Positions 6,222 to 14,551 of a DNA stretch of 21,672 bases are shown in pieces; the stretch's first letter is position 1; every line of letters begins with the position of its first letter. The stretch is from an uncultured bacterium (lineage in GTDB: Bacteria; Bacillota; Clostridia; Oscillospirales; Ruminococcaceae), in NCBI GenBank assembly GCA_905214345.1, contig CAJMLV010000045.1:1-21672 (forward strand), written 5' to 3'. The notes under the pieces were generated by a model that had not been told where the DNA came from, ran no database searches, and saw only the letters and a program-made list of their open reading frames with translations. Position numbers and translations under genes: made by a program.

Positions 6222-9191
6222 ATGCAGAAAAAGCCCAAAGTTGCGTTGTGGTCCGGTTTGACCGCCGCAAGCGCGGTGCTGACCGCCGCGGCCATGGTCG
6301 CTACCTTCGTGGTGGCCCCCATGTACGAAACCACCATCAACGTTGCCACCAACGCGTCCACCTACAAGATCATCAAGGGTGAGACCGAAGAAGACACCAA
6401 CTATTTCACCAGCGATTTTGCCTCCGACGAAGAGCGCGAAAGCTATGAAGAAGAGCTCTGCGCCACTGTGGAATCCGAAGGCGCCGCCCTGCTGAAGAAT
6501 GACAACAGCGCCCTGCCCCTGGCTTCCGGCGCCAAGGTCAGCCTGTTCGGCCGCGGTTCCGTGGATCTGATGTACGGCGGCACCGGTTCCGGCGCTGTCG
6601 ATACCTCCTCCGCCCCCACCCTGAAGGACGCCCTGACCAGCGAGGGCATCGAAGTCAACGAGACCCTGTGGAACTGGTACACCAGCGAGGACATCGCTTC
6701 CAAGTACAGCCGCGTCACTCCCGACGCCATTGCCGACGCTCTGGCCGCCAACAGCCAGTACGACGTGAACGAAGCTCCCTGGAGCGAAGTGGAAACCGCC
6801 AACTCCTCCAGCTTTGCTGAGTACGGCGACGCCGCCATCATGGTCTTCTCCCGCTCCGGCGGCGAAGGCGCCGACCTGCCTTCCGGCGACAACGGCTCCG
6901 GCGTGGAATGGACCGGCACCACCAACTACCTGGAACTGAGCCAGGAAGAAAAGGATATGCTGGCCGGCCTGAAGGCCCTGAAGGACCAGGGCGTGTTCAA
7001 GAGCATCGTGGTGCTGCTGAACACCTCCAACTCCATCGAGCTGGACTTCCTGAATCCCGAGATCTGCGGTGTTGACTACGGCATCGATGCCTGCATGTGG
7101 ATCGGCGACGTGGGCCAGACCGGCGCCAACGGCGTGGGCTGGCTGCTGTCCGGCAAGGTCAACCCCTCCGGCAGCATCGTCGATACCTTCTGGTACGACA
7201 ACCTGGCCAACCCGGCGGTGACCAACTTCTACTCCCGTCCCTACTCCAACAATGCCGACTACGGCTACTCTCTCAACGAGAACGACAACGACAACGGCAA
7301 CCAGGGCTTCTACGTGGTCTACCAGGAAGGCATCTACCTGGGCTACCGCTACGCCGAGACCCGCTATGAAGACGTTGTCATGGGCACCGGCAACGCCGGC
7401 GACTTCGACTACTCCAGCGTGGTTGCCTATCCCTTCGGCTACGGCCTGAGCTACACCACCTTCGCTTACAGCGACTTCACCGTGGGTGAAAGCGCCGACG
7501 CCTTCACCGTCACCGTGACCGTCACCAACACCGGCAGCGTGGCCGGCAAGAAGACCGTGCAGGTCTACTTCCAGAGCCCCTACACCGACTACGACAAGCA
7601 GAACGGCATCGAAAAGGCCAGCGTTGAGCTGTGCGGCTTCGACAAGACCGACGTGCTGGAGCCCGGTGCTTCCGAGACCGTGACCATCACCGTGGACAAG
7701 AGCGAACTGCGCGCCTACGACGCCAACGGCGCCAAGACCTACATCCTGGATGCCGGCGACTACTACTTCACCCTGGGCAACGGCTCTCATGAGGCTGTGA
7801 ACAACATCCTGGCCGCCAAGGGCTACACCACCGAAAACGGCATGACCGCTGAAGGCGACGCCACCCTGACCTGGAAGTGGAACAACCCCGCTCTGGACAC
7901 CACTTCCTTCGCCACCAGCGAATCCACCGGCAACGCCATCACCAACCTGTTTGACGACTCTGACCCCAACAAGGTCAGCTACTCTCCCGGCACCGTGACC
8001 TGGCTGAGCCGTTCCGACTGGACCGGCACCTACCCCGCCGGCACCTTTGATCTGGCCCTGAACGACGAACTGGTGGCCGCTCTGGCCAATACCCACTACG
8101 ACGGCAGCCTGGCCGACAGCGTGGAAATGCCCACCATGGGCGCCGAAAACGGCCTGACCCTGGCCTCCATGATCGGCAAAGAGTTCGACGATCCTCAGTG
8201 GGAGACCCTGCTGGACCAGATGACCTTTGACGAAATGAACCTGATGATCACCCAGGGCTTCCACAACACCAAGGCCGCGGCTTCCATCGGCAAGACCGCT
8301 ACCAAGGACGAGAACGGTCCTCAGGGCCTGACCGCCGCTCTGACCGGCGGCGCCTCCGCCATGTGCTACACCTCCGAGGACGTGATGGCGGCTACCTTCA
8401 ACCGTGACCTGATCAACGACGTGGGCCGCTGCATCGGCGAAGACTGCCTGGCCATGGGTTACTCCGGCCTGTACGGCCCCGGCATCAACATGCACCGCAC
8501 CGCTTACTCCGGCCGTAACTTCGAATACTACTCCGAAGATCCCTTCATCGCCGGCGAGATCTGCGCCAGCGAAGTGCAGGGCATCCAGTCCAAGGGCGTG
8601 TACGTCTACCTGAAGCACGTGGCCCTGAACGACTCCGAATCCAGCCGTATGGGTGTGAACACCTGGCTGAACGAGCAGACCGCCCGTGAGGTCTATCTGG
8701 AAGTGGCCGACAAGGCCGTTGTGGACGGCGGCGCCTGGTGCACCATGTCCGGCTTCAACCGCTGGGGCGCTACCTGGTGCGGCAAGTACGAAAACCTGCA
8801 GACCGGCTACCTGCGCGATGAGCTGGGTATGCGCGGCATGTCCATCACCGACTACTCCGGCGGCAGCCACTACATGGATGTCTGCGACGCTATGATCGCC
8901 GGCACCGAGATCTGGGACAGCCCCACGCCGCTGCACACCGAGATCCTGAACAACTACGAGGATGACGCCTACATCGTCACCGAAATGCGCGACGCCGTGC
9001 ACCTGATCCTGTACACCGTCGTGAACTCCAACGCCATGAACGGCTGGTCCAGCGCCGACCGTCTGGAACTGATCACTCCCTGGTGGAAACTGGCTGCCTG
9101 GAGCCTGTGCGCTGTGCTGGCTGTGCTGACCGTGGTCTGCGTGGTCATGCTGGTGCGTTCCATCAAGAAGAAGAAGGCCATGAACGGCTGA
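6222..9191 (+). CDS. Membrane-anchored, circularly permuted GH3 beta-glycosidase
   Basis: This 989-residue protein starts at the ATG at 6222 behind AGAGAGG; the longer frame upstream runs through the hairpin region and has no support. Residues about 8-35 form an N-terminal membrane segment. The GH3 domains come in swapped order: the C-terminal alpha/beta sandwich is first (from EGAALLKNDNSALPL, about 80-400), then a fibronectin-III-like domain (about 426-510). The catalytic barrel comes last (about 650-950), with GRNFEYYSEDP, KHVALNDSE and the nucleophile Asp877 in SITDYSG. A second membrane segment near the C-terminus ends in a lysine cluster, so the catalytic part should sit outside the cell with both ends inside. 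Permuted GH3 enzymes are known from Ruminococcus and Butyrivibrio as beta-glucosidases. The exact substrate is unknown; it is paired with GH2 and a sugar symporter. Confidence 0.9.
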   Translation: MQKKPKVALWSGLTAASAVLTAAAMVATFVVAPMYETTINVATNASTYKIIKGETEEDTNYFTSDFASDEERESYEEELCATVESEGAALLKNDNSALPLASGAKVSLFGRGSVDLMYGGTGSGAVDTSSAPTLKDALTSEGIEVNETLWNWYTSEDIASKYSRVTPDAIADALAANSQYDVNEAPWSEVETANSSSFAEYGDAAIMVFSRSGGEGADLPSGDNGSGVEWTGTTNYLELSQEEKDMLAGLKALKDQGVFKSIVVLLNTSNSIELDFLNPEICGVDYGIDACMWIGDVGQTGANGVGWLLSGKVNPSGSIVDTFWYDNLANPAVTNFYSRPYSNNADYGYSLNENDNDNGNQGFYVVYQEGIYLGYRYAETRYEDVVMGTGNAGDFDYSSVVAYPFGYGLSYTTFAYSDFTVGESADAFTVTVTVTNTGSVAGKKTVQVYFQSPYTDYDKQNGIEKASVELCGFDKTDVLEPGASETVTITVDKSELRAYDANGAKTYILDAGDYYFTLGNGSHEAVNNILAAKGYTTENGMTAEGDATLTWKWNNPALDTTSFATSESTGNAITNLFDDSDPNKVSYSPGTVTWLSRSDWTGTYPAGTFDLALNDELVAALANTHYDGSLADSVEMPTMGAENGLTLASMIGKEFDDPQWETLLDQMTFDEMNLMITQGFHNTKAAASIGKTATKDENGPQGLTAALTGGASAMCYTSEDVMAATFNRDLINDVGRCIGEDCLAMGYSGLYGPGINMHRTAYSGRNFEYYSEDPFIAGEICASEVQGIQSKGVYVYLKHVALNDSESSRMGVNTWLNEQTAREVYLEVADKAVVDGGAWCTMSGFNRWGATWCGKYENLQTGYLRDELGMRGMSITDYSGGSHYMDVCDAMIAGTEIWDSPTPLHTEILNNYEDDAYIVTEMRDAVHLILYTVVNSNAMNGWSSADRLELITPWWKLAAWSLCAVLAVLTVVCVVMLVRSIKKKKAMNG

Positions 9192-9281
9192 TTCTTTCAC
9201 CCGGGAACACATCATTAACCCTGTAAGACATTCCCCAGCGGGTCCTTCCATGTGAGGAGAATGCCCGCGACCTGCCCAACA

Positions 9282-9320
9282 ACGGGAACCCCGCCCCCTA
9301 CCAGGGCGGGGCTTCCCCGT
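9282..9320 (+). other. Intercistronic hairpin between GH3 and the transporter
   Basis: An 8-bp GC stem (9289-9296 with 9304-9311) is extended by an outer 5-bp stem (9282-9286 with 9316-9320) across a small internal loop. The following bases are only weakly T-rich, so it is more likely a stability or processing element, or a leaky terminator, than a full stop. Confidence 0.5.
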
Positions 9321-9352
9321 ATTTATTGGTCACTAGCAAAGGAGAGGTTTCT

Positions 9353-10939
9353 ATGAGCGAAAACGCCGCCGCCAGCGCGCACAACGGCGGGCTGAACCGC
9401 GCCAAGCTGTACCAGCTGGTGCTGTTCCCCTTCAACAACGGCGCAACCAACGTCTATTACATTCTGACTTCGGCTTACATCGCCTACTACGGCGGCGTAT
9501 TGGGCCTGGCGCTGGTCTTTGCCAGCACCATGGTCACGATCATGCGTCTGTTCGACGCTGTCACCGACCCCATCATCGGCGCCCTCATCGACAAGACCAA
9601 CGGCAAGTTCGGTAAGTTCCGTCCCTTCATGCTCATCGGCAACATCATCATGATCATCAGCTCCATCCTGCTGTACTTCTGCACGCAGCTGGTGCCTGAG
9701 ACCATGATGCCCCTGCGGTATGTGCTGTATGTGGTGTTCTACGCCATCTACGTCATCGGCTACACCTTCCAGACTTCCGTTACCCGTTCCGGCCAGACCG
9801 TTCTGACCAACGATCCCAAGCAGCGCCCCCTGTTCACCATCTTCAACCTGGTGGCCAGCATGGTGGGCATGGGTGCCATCCAGTTCCTGGCCCCCATCCT
9901 GCGCTCCATGGTGGGTGACTACACCACCCAGAACTTCTTCAACGTCATGGTCCCCCTGGCCATGGTCATCTCCCTTGCCCTGACCGTCCTGGCCATGATC
10001 GGCATCTGGGAGAAGGACCGCCCCGAATACTTCGGCATCGGCGGTGAGACCCAGCAGAAGGTCAAGGTCCGTGAGTACATCGCCCTGATCCGCGCCAACC
10101 AGCCCCTGCAGCGGCTGATGGTGGCCGGCGCCGGCTGCAAGCTGGCCCTGGCCATCGCCACCAACACCGCCGTTCTGTGCATGCTGTACGGCGGCATGAT
10201 GGGCAACTACGACGCTTTGTACCTGCCCATGATGGTGCTGGGCTATGTGTTCAGCGCTCCCTTCTTTGTGCTCACCGTCCGCACCAGCCAGAAGTACGGC
10301 CAGAAGGCCAGCCTGATGCGGTATGTGGCCGTGGCCTTTGTGATGTATATCGGCGTGCTGGTCCTGCTGCTGCTCTGGAATCCGGAGAACCCGGCCCTGA
10401 ACCTGGCTCTGTTCAGCAACGAGGGCGGCTTCCACCTGACCCTGAACCTGTACACCATCCTGTTCATCATCTTCTTTGGTGTGGGCTACGGCGCCTACTA
10501 CGCCACCGCCGACATGCCCATCCCCATGGTGGCCGACTGCTCCGACTATGAGACCTACCGTTCCGGCAACTACGTGCCCGGCATCATCGGTACCCTGTTC
10601 AGCCTGGTGGACAAGCTGGTCTCCTCCCTCAGCTCCACCATCGTGGGCCTGGCCGCTGCGGCCATCGGCTTCACCACCACCCTGCCCGGCGGCGATGATC
10701 CCTTCCGTCCCGGCATGAACTGGGTGGTCATCATCCTGTTCTGCATCGTGCCCATGGTCGCCTGGGGCGCCACCCTCATCGCCATGAAGGGCTACAGCCT
10801 GACCGGCGACAAGATGAAGGAGATCCAGGCTGTGAACGCCGCCCGCCGCGAGCTGGTCGCCGAAGGCAAGACCATCCAGCAGGCCATGGCGGAAGTCACC
10901 ACCCTGGAACAGGCCCAGGCCATCACCGGCGAAGCCTGA
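9353..10939 (+). CDS. GPH-family (MFS) glycoside/pentoside/hexuronide:cation symporter
   Basis: This 528-residue protein starts at the ATG at 9353, eight bases after AAAGGAG; an upstream TTG in frame is less likely. About twelve hydrophobic segments are visible. The family signature lies between the second and third (about residues 72-96: LFDAVTDPIIGALIDKT followed by GKFGKFRPF), typical of GPH transporters such as the melibiose, lactose and xyloside carriers. The long hydrophilic C-terminal tail (about 45 residues) is short of the EIIA-like domain found on LacS-type proteins, so PTS control through a fused domain is unlikely. As third gene of the GH2-GH3 operon it probably imports a di- or oligosaccharide, with sodium or proton coupling. 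The substrate is not defined. Confidence 0.9.
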   Translation: MSENAAASAHNGGLNRAKLYQLVLFPFNNGATNVYYILTSAYIAYYGGVLGLALVFASTMVTIMRLFDAVTDPIIGALIDKTNGKFGKFRPFMLIGNIIMIISSILLYFCTQLVPETMMPLRYVLYVVFYAIYVIGYTFQTSVTRSGQTVLTNDPKQRPLFTIFNLVASMVGMGAIQFLAPILRSMVGDYTTQNFFNVMVPLAMVISLALTVLAMIGIWEKDRPEYFGIGGETQQKVKVREYIALIRANQPLQRLMVAGAGCKLALAIATNTAVLCMLYGGMMGNYDALYLPMMVLGYVFSAPFFVLTVRTSQKYGQKASLMRYVAVAFVMYIGVLVLLLLWNPENPALNLALFSNEGGFHLTLNLYTILFIIFFGVGYGAYYATADMPIPMVADCSDYETYRSGNYVPGIIGTLFSLVDKLVSSLSSTIVGLAAAAIGFTTTLPGGDDPFRPGMNWVVIILFCIVPMVAWGATLIAMKGYSLTGDKMKEIQAVNAARRELVAEGKTIQQAMAEVTTLEQAQAITGEA

Positions 10940-10977
10940 TCTTTCGCCTGACGGTATCCTGACCCGGTAATACCCCG

Positions 10978-11009
10978 AACCCCGCACCCGAAAAGGTGCG
11001 GGGTTTTTG
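10978..11009 (+). terminator. Rho-independent terminator of the glycoside operon
   Basis: An 11-bp perfect stem (10978-10988 with 10995-11005) around a CGAAAA loop is followed by a T-tract. It closes the operon 38 bases after the transporter stop codon. Confidence 0.93.
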
Positions 11010-11045
11010 TTTGCCCCGGCGCCGGGAAATCCCGGTTGGACACGA

Positions 11046-11073
11046 TTGCTTTTTGCGGCGGGTATGGTACAAT
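11046..11073 (+). promoter_or_regulatory. Promoter of the MATE gene
   Basis: TTGCTT (11046-11051) and TACAAT (11068-11073) are separated by 16 bases, with a TGG extended -10. The start would be near 11080, at the foot of the leader hairpin. Confidence 0.65.
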
Positions 11074-11082
11074 AGTTATATT

Positions 11083-11118
11083 GCGCGGCGGCCGCTTCGG
11101 CGGCCGCGCGCCATTTTT
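11083..11118 (+). terminator. Leader hairpin with T-tract ahead of the MATE gene
   Basis: An 8-bp GC stem closed by a TTCG tetraloop (11088-11095 with 11100-11107) continues for four more pairs past a bulged G. It is followed closely by TTTTT (11114-11118). It lies between the promoter and the start codon at 11140, so it is either an attenuator or a 5'-end stabiliser. Confidence 0.55.
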
Positions 11119-11139
11119 CTGAAAGAAGGCGGAACTTTT

Positions 11140-12516
11140 ATGTCCTCAGCCGCAGTCTCCAAAAACATGGCCGAAGGCAGCATCGTTCGGTGGATAGTCA
11201 GCCTGGCCGCCCCGGCGGTGGTGGCCCAGGTCATCAACCTTTTGTATAATGTGGTGGACCGCATTTACATCGGCCACATGCCCGGGGTGGGCGCCACCGC
11301 CCTCACCGGCGTGGGGCTGTGCATGCCCATCCTCATGCTGGTCAACGCCTTTGCCATGCTGGCCGGGGCGGGCGGCGCACCCCGGGCGGCCATCGCCATG
11401 GGCCGGGGCGACAACGAATCCGCCGAGCGCATCACCGGCAACTGCCTCACCGTGCTGCTGGGCATCGCGGTGGTGCTCACCGCCGTGTTCTATGCCTTTG
11501 CGCCCCAGCTGCTGCGGCTTTTTGGCGCCAGCGATGCCACCCTGCCCTATGCCCTGAGCTACACCCGCATCTATGTGCTGGGCAGCGTGTTCGTGCTGGT
11601 GGTGCTGGGCATGAATCCCTTCATCACCACCCAGGGGTTTGCCAAGTTCAGCATGCTCACCACCGTTATCGGCGCGGTGTGCAACATCATCCTGGACCCC
11701 ATCCTTATCTTCGGTCTGAACATGGGGGTGTCCGGCGCGGCGGTGGCCACCGTCCTCAGCCAGGGGGTCAGCGCCGTGTGGGTCATCCTCTTCCTCTGCG
11801 GCGAGCGCACCCGGCTTCGGCTGCGGCTGCCCAACCTGCGCCCCCGGCTCAAGGTCATCCTGCCCTGCCTGGCATTGGGCGTTTCCTCCTTTGTGATGAT
11901 CTCCACCGAAAGCCTGCTCAGCATCAGCTTCAACGCCAGCCTGTCCGGCTACGGCGGCGACGTGGCCGTGGGCGCCATGACCATCATCACCAGCGTCAGC
12001 CAGCTGATCTCCATGCCCATCCAGGGCATGTGCCAGGGCGGCCAGCCTCTTATAGGCTACAACTTCGGCGCCGGCAAGGCCGACCGTGTGAAGAGGGCTT
12101 TCGCCTGCCAGTTCGGCATCTGCGTGGGGTACGCCTTCCTCTTCTGGATCGCCGTGATGTCGGTGCCCCAGCTCTTCGTCAACATCTTCAACTCCGACCC
12201 CGAACTGGTGGAGTACACCGTCTGGGGCATGCGCATCTACATGGTGGGCATCTTTGCCAGCGGCTTCCAGACCAGCTGCCAGCAGGCTTTTGTGGCCCTG
12301 GGCCAGGCGAAGGTCAGCCTGCTGCTGGCCTGTGAGCGCAAACTCATCCTGCTCATTCCACTCATTTTCATCCTGCCGTTGTTCATGCCGGACAACAAGG
12401 TGTTTGCGGTCTTCCTGGCCGAGCCGGTGAGTGACATCCTGGCCGCCGCCACCACCGTCACCGTCTTTATGACCCGGTTCAACAAGATTTTGAAAAACGG
12501 CCCGGGCAAAGCCTGA
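11140..12516 (+). CDS. MATE-family multidrug efflux transporter
   Basis: This 458-residue protein starts at the ATG at 11140, with GAAAGAAGGCGG upstream; the longer frame begins inside the preceding terminator. It has about twelve membrane segments in two similar halves, with MATE hallmarks in the first half (PAVVAQVINLLYNVVDRIYIG) and the second (ISMPIQGMCQGGQPLIGYNFGAGK). MATE proteins export cationic compounds in exchange for sodium or protons; this one resembles the MepA/DinF-like branch common in Clostridia. It has its own promoter and a probable 3' hairpin, so it is a single-gene unit, unrelated by sequence to the glycoside operon before it. The substrate cannot be inferred. Confidence 0.92.
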   Translation: MSSAAVSKNMAEGSIVRWIVSLAAPAVVAQVINLLYNVVDRIYIGHMPGVGATALTGVGLCMPILMLVNAFAMLAGAGGAPRAAIAMGRGDNESAERITGNCLTVLLGIAVVLTAVFYAFAPQLLRLFGASDATLPYALSYTRIYVLGSVFVLVVLGMNPFITTQGFAKFSMLTTVIGAVCNIILDPILIFGLNMGVSGAAVATVLSQGVSAVWVILFLCGERTRLRLRLPNLRPRLKVILPCLALGVSSFVMISTESLLSISFNASLSGYGGDVAVGAMTIITSVSQLISMPIQGMCQGGQPLIGYNFGAGKADRVKRAFACQFGICVGYAFLFWIAVMSVPQLFVNIFNSDPELVEYTVWGMRIYMVGIFASGFQTSCQQAFVALGQAKVSLLLACERKLILLIPLIFILPLFMPDNKVFAVFLAEPVSDILAAATTVTVFMTRFNKILKNGPGKA

Positions 12517-12534
12517 ATCTTTTGCCCAAAACCC

Positions 12535-12600
12535 GCCGCCCCATTTTCAAAAGTTCTGTCGCTTTGCACAGCTTTTGGAAGCGGGGGCGGCTTTCGTCTT
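12535..12600 (+). terminator. Probable terminator after the MATE gene
   Basis: Outer bases 12535-12542 pair perfectly with 12584-12591. An inner stem (CAAAAG and CTGT with ACAG and CTTTTG) fills the interior, and a T-rich tail follows (12592-12604). The structure is long and imperfect, and the next gene's -35 overlaps its tail. Confidence 0.5.
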
Positions 12601-12627
12601 TTCACGGGGGCATGGGTATGGTATACT
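12599..12627 (+). promoter_or_regulatory. Promoter of the DUF368 gene
   Basis: TATACT (12622-12627) has a TGG extended -10 and lies 17 bases after a weak -35, TTTTCA (12599-12604). Confidence 0.6.
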
Positions 12628-12634
12628 GTCAGAA

Positions 12635-12658
12635 AGCCCGGCTCGGGCTGTGTTTTTT
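12635..12658 (+). terminator. Leader hairpin with T-tract ahead of the DUF368 gene
   Basis: A 6-bp stem (12635-12640 with 12644-12649) around a three-base loop is followed by six T (12653-12658). It begins at the predicted transcription start, 23 bases before the coding start. It mirrors the arrangement in front of the MATE gene. Confidence 0.5.
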
Positions 12659-12680
12659 CGCTAAAACGAAAGGATTTGTT

Positions 12681-13526
12681 ATGGAAAAGAATCGTCCCAA
12701 CGGGCTTCGCGTTCTGCTGCGCTTTCTGCAGGGCATGCTCATCGGCGTGGGCGCCGTGCTGCCGGGTATCTCCGGCGGCGTGCTCTGCGTGGTGTTCGGC
12801 ATCTACAAACCGGTGATGGAACTGCTGGGTGACCCCCTGCACAAGTTCCGCACCCATGTGCCCAAACTGCTGCCGGTGATCGTGGGCGGCGCGGCGGGCT
12901 TTCTGGGGGTGGCCAAGATCCTGGCCTTCTTCCTGGAAGCCTACCCTGAACCCTCCGTCTGCCTCTTTATCGGCCTCATCACCGGCATGCTGCCTTCCCT
13001 CTTCCGGGAAGCCTGCGAACAGGGCCGCCCCAAGGGCTGCGGCGCGGCGCTGGGCATCGCTTTTGCGGTGATCCTGGCCCTGCTGGTCTCGCTGAACCTC
13101 TTCTCGGTGACCATTACCCCCAACTTCGGGTGGTATCTGTTCTGCGGCTTCTGCCTGGCGCTGAGCGTCATCGCTCCCGGCATGAGTTTCTCCACCCTGC
13201 TCATGCCCCTGGGCCTGTATACCCCCTTCGTGGACGGGCTGGGCAGCCTGAAATTCGACATTCTCATCCCGGCGGGCATCGGTGCGGTGGTCACGGTGAT
13301 CTGCCTGGCCCGGGCGGTAGACGCCCTCTTCGACCGGTTCTACCCCTACGCCTTCCACGCCATCATCGGTGTGGTGCTGGCGGCCACCCTGATGATCGTG
13401 CCCTACCAGAGCTTTACGGTGTCGGTGGGTTCGGCGGCGGTGAATCTGGTCTGCCTGGCCGTGGGCGTGGCGGCTGCCCTGGCCCTGGACAAGTTCAATT
13501 CCAGTGTCCCCAAACAGGACGACTGA
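12681..13526 (+). CDS. DUF368 family membrane protein (PopT-type polyprenyl-phosphate transporter)
   Basis: This 281-residue protein starts at the ATG at 12681 behind GAAAGGA. It has around eight to nine hydrophobic segments, and the family signature is near the N-terminus (GMLIGVGAVLPGISGGVLCVVFGIY, residues about 18-42). A second glycine/proline-rich segment follows the midpoint (LALSVIAPGMSFSTLLMPLG), consistent with two inverted half-repeats. DUF368 proteins (PopT) were recently linked to returning undecaprenyl phosphate across the membrane for peptidoglycan and wall polymer synthesis, alongside DedA/UptA proteins. The family call is strong; the transport role is by homology. It has its own promoter and ends at a bidirectional terminator shared with the convergent RpiR gene. 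Confidence 0.88.
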   Translation: MEKNRPNGLRVLLRFLQGMLIGVGAVLPGISGGVLCVVFGIYKPVMELLGDPLHKFRTHVPKLLPVIVGGAAGFLGVAKILAFFLEAYPEPSVCLFIGLITGMLPSLFREACEQGRPKGCGAALGIAFAVILALLVSLNLFSVTITPNFGWYLFCGFCLALSVIAPGMSFSTLLMPLGLYTPFVDGLGSLKFDILIPAGIGAVVTVICLARAVDALFDRFYPYAFHAIIGVVLAATLMIVPYQSFTVSVGSAAVNLVCLAVGVAAALALDKFNSSVPKQDD

Positions 13527-13537
13527 CACAAACCTCA

Positions 13538-13576
13538 AAAAAGCGGAGCACCCCAGGGCGGGGCGCTCCGCTTTTT
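13538..13576. terminator. Bidirectional terminator between DUF368 and RpiR genes
   Basis: A 12-bp stem (13538-13549 with 13565-13576), flanked by A on one side and T on the other, serves both convergent genes. Its loop holds a further short CCCC/GGGG stem. Confidence 0.92.
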
Positions 13577-13595
13577 GTATACGAAAAGGAGAAGG

Positions 13596-14441
13596 TCACA
13601 GCAGCTTGGGGGCCAGTGCCTTGGAGGTGCGCTGTTTGGCGATGGTGGTCAGCTCCAGGTTGTCCATGGTAAAGCGGAGCACCAGCACCTCGGTAACATA
13701 CAGCATGGCGATCTTGGCGGCGATGCTGCCCCCCTCCAGGGGGCTTTCCTGGGCGCCGCAGAGCAGCACCACGTCCGCCAGGGATGCCCCCGGGGAATCG
13801 GCATAATGGGTGAGCAGAATGATCCGGGCGCCGCAGCTTTTGGCCAGGCGCAGGGTCTCCAGCATATCCCGGGTGGCGCCGGAATAGGACACGAAGAGCA
13901 CCACGTCCTCGGGGCCCATCAGGCTGGCGGTGAGCGCCTGCATGTGGCTGTCCCCGGCGGTATGGAACTTGGTGGTGACGGTGGCGAAGCGGGCCCAGAT
14001 ATCGTTGGCCAGCACATGGCTGCCCCCCTGCCCGAAGCAGTATACCTGCCGCGCCCGCTGCAAAAGGGTGGCGGCGGCGTCGATGGCGGCGGGGTCCAGG
14101 GTATCCCGGGTGCCGGTGATGGCTTCGGTGCTGACGGCGGCGGCATAGGCACACAGGGAAGCGGTGTCGCTGCCCGGTTCCGGTTTGCCGGTGGCGGCCG
14201 GCTCGGCGGCGTTGGCCTGGGCCAGCGCGATCTTCATCTCGTTGTAGCCGTCAAAACCCAGGGAGCGGCAAAACCGGAAGATGGTGGCCTCGGCCACGCC
14301 GCAGGTTTTTGCCAGGGAGGAGATCGACAGATACTGTGCTTCTTCCGGGTGCTGGACCAGATAGGCGGCCACCAGCCGTCCGGATTTGGTCAGGTCGTTG
14401 TGCTTGTCGCGCAGCAGCTGCCAGAAGCTCTGCTCTTTCAT
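13596..14441 (-). CDS. RpiR-family transcriptional regulator of sialic acid genes (NanR-like)
   Basis: This 281-residue protein starts at the ATG at 14441 with GAAAGGA upstream on the minus strand. The N-terminal RpiR helix-turn-helix (about 1-80) includes LSISSLAKTCGVAEATIFRFCRSLGF. A C-terminal SIS sugar-phosphate-binding domain (about 110-260) includes VYCFGQGGSH, VSYSGATRDMLE and ARIILLTHY. RpiR proteins of this build control nan genes in several Firmicutes and usually respond to ManNAc-6-P or a related sugar phosphate; that effector is inferred here. The gene is divergent from the nan operon, and matching 13-bp palindromes occur near both promoters, which suggests control of both directions. 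The specific name nanR is likely but not proven. Confidence 0.9.
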   Translation of the reverse strand: MKEQSFWQLLRDKHNDLTKSGRLVAAYLVQHPEEAQYLSISSLAKTCGVAEATIFRFCRSLGFDGYNEMKIALAQANAAEPAATGKPEPGSDTASLCAYAAAVSTEAITGTRDTLDPAAIDAAATLLQRARQVYCFGQGGSHVLANDIWARFATVTTKFHTAGDSHMQALTASLMGPEDVVLFVSYSGATRDMLETLRLAKSCGARIILLTHYADSPGASLADVVLLCGAQESPLEGGSIAAKIAMLYVTEVLVLRFTMDNLELTTIAKQRTSKALAPKLL

Positions 14442-14502
14442 TCTCGGGATCGTTCCTTTCTGCAGGCGTTCCTGCCCGTTGTATCCGGCAACGCCGGAAG
14501 GT

Positions 14503-14515
14503 GAAAAAATTTTTC
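14503..14515. promoter_or_regulatory. Palindrome, candidate RpiR operator at rpiR
   Basis: GAAAAAATTTTTC is perfectly symmetric around its central base. It sits at the predicted rpiR transcription start (about 14516) and matches the palindrome in the nan promoter at 11 of 13 positions. AT-rich palindromes can arise by chance. Confidence 0.45.
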
Positions 14516-14522
14516 TATATTT

Positions 14523-14551
14523 AGTATAAAAGAAACTTCGCCGTTTGACAA
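14523..14551 (-). promoter_or_regulatory. Promoter of the RpiR gene
   Basis: On the minus strand TTGTCA (14551-14546) and TATACT (14528-14523) are separated by exactly 17 bases. The start would be near 14516. Confidence 0.75.

Noticed and set aside
3975..9251. A 1758-codon open frame on the minus strand, antisense to the GH2 and GH3 genes
   Set aside because: It is a by-product of the strongly biased codon use of the real genes, and has a glycine/valine/histidine-rich composition, no family motifs and no ribosome binding site. It also crosses the hairpin-rich gap and the promoter.
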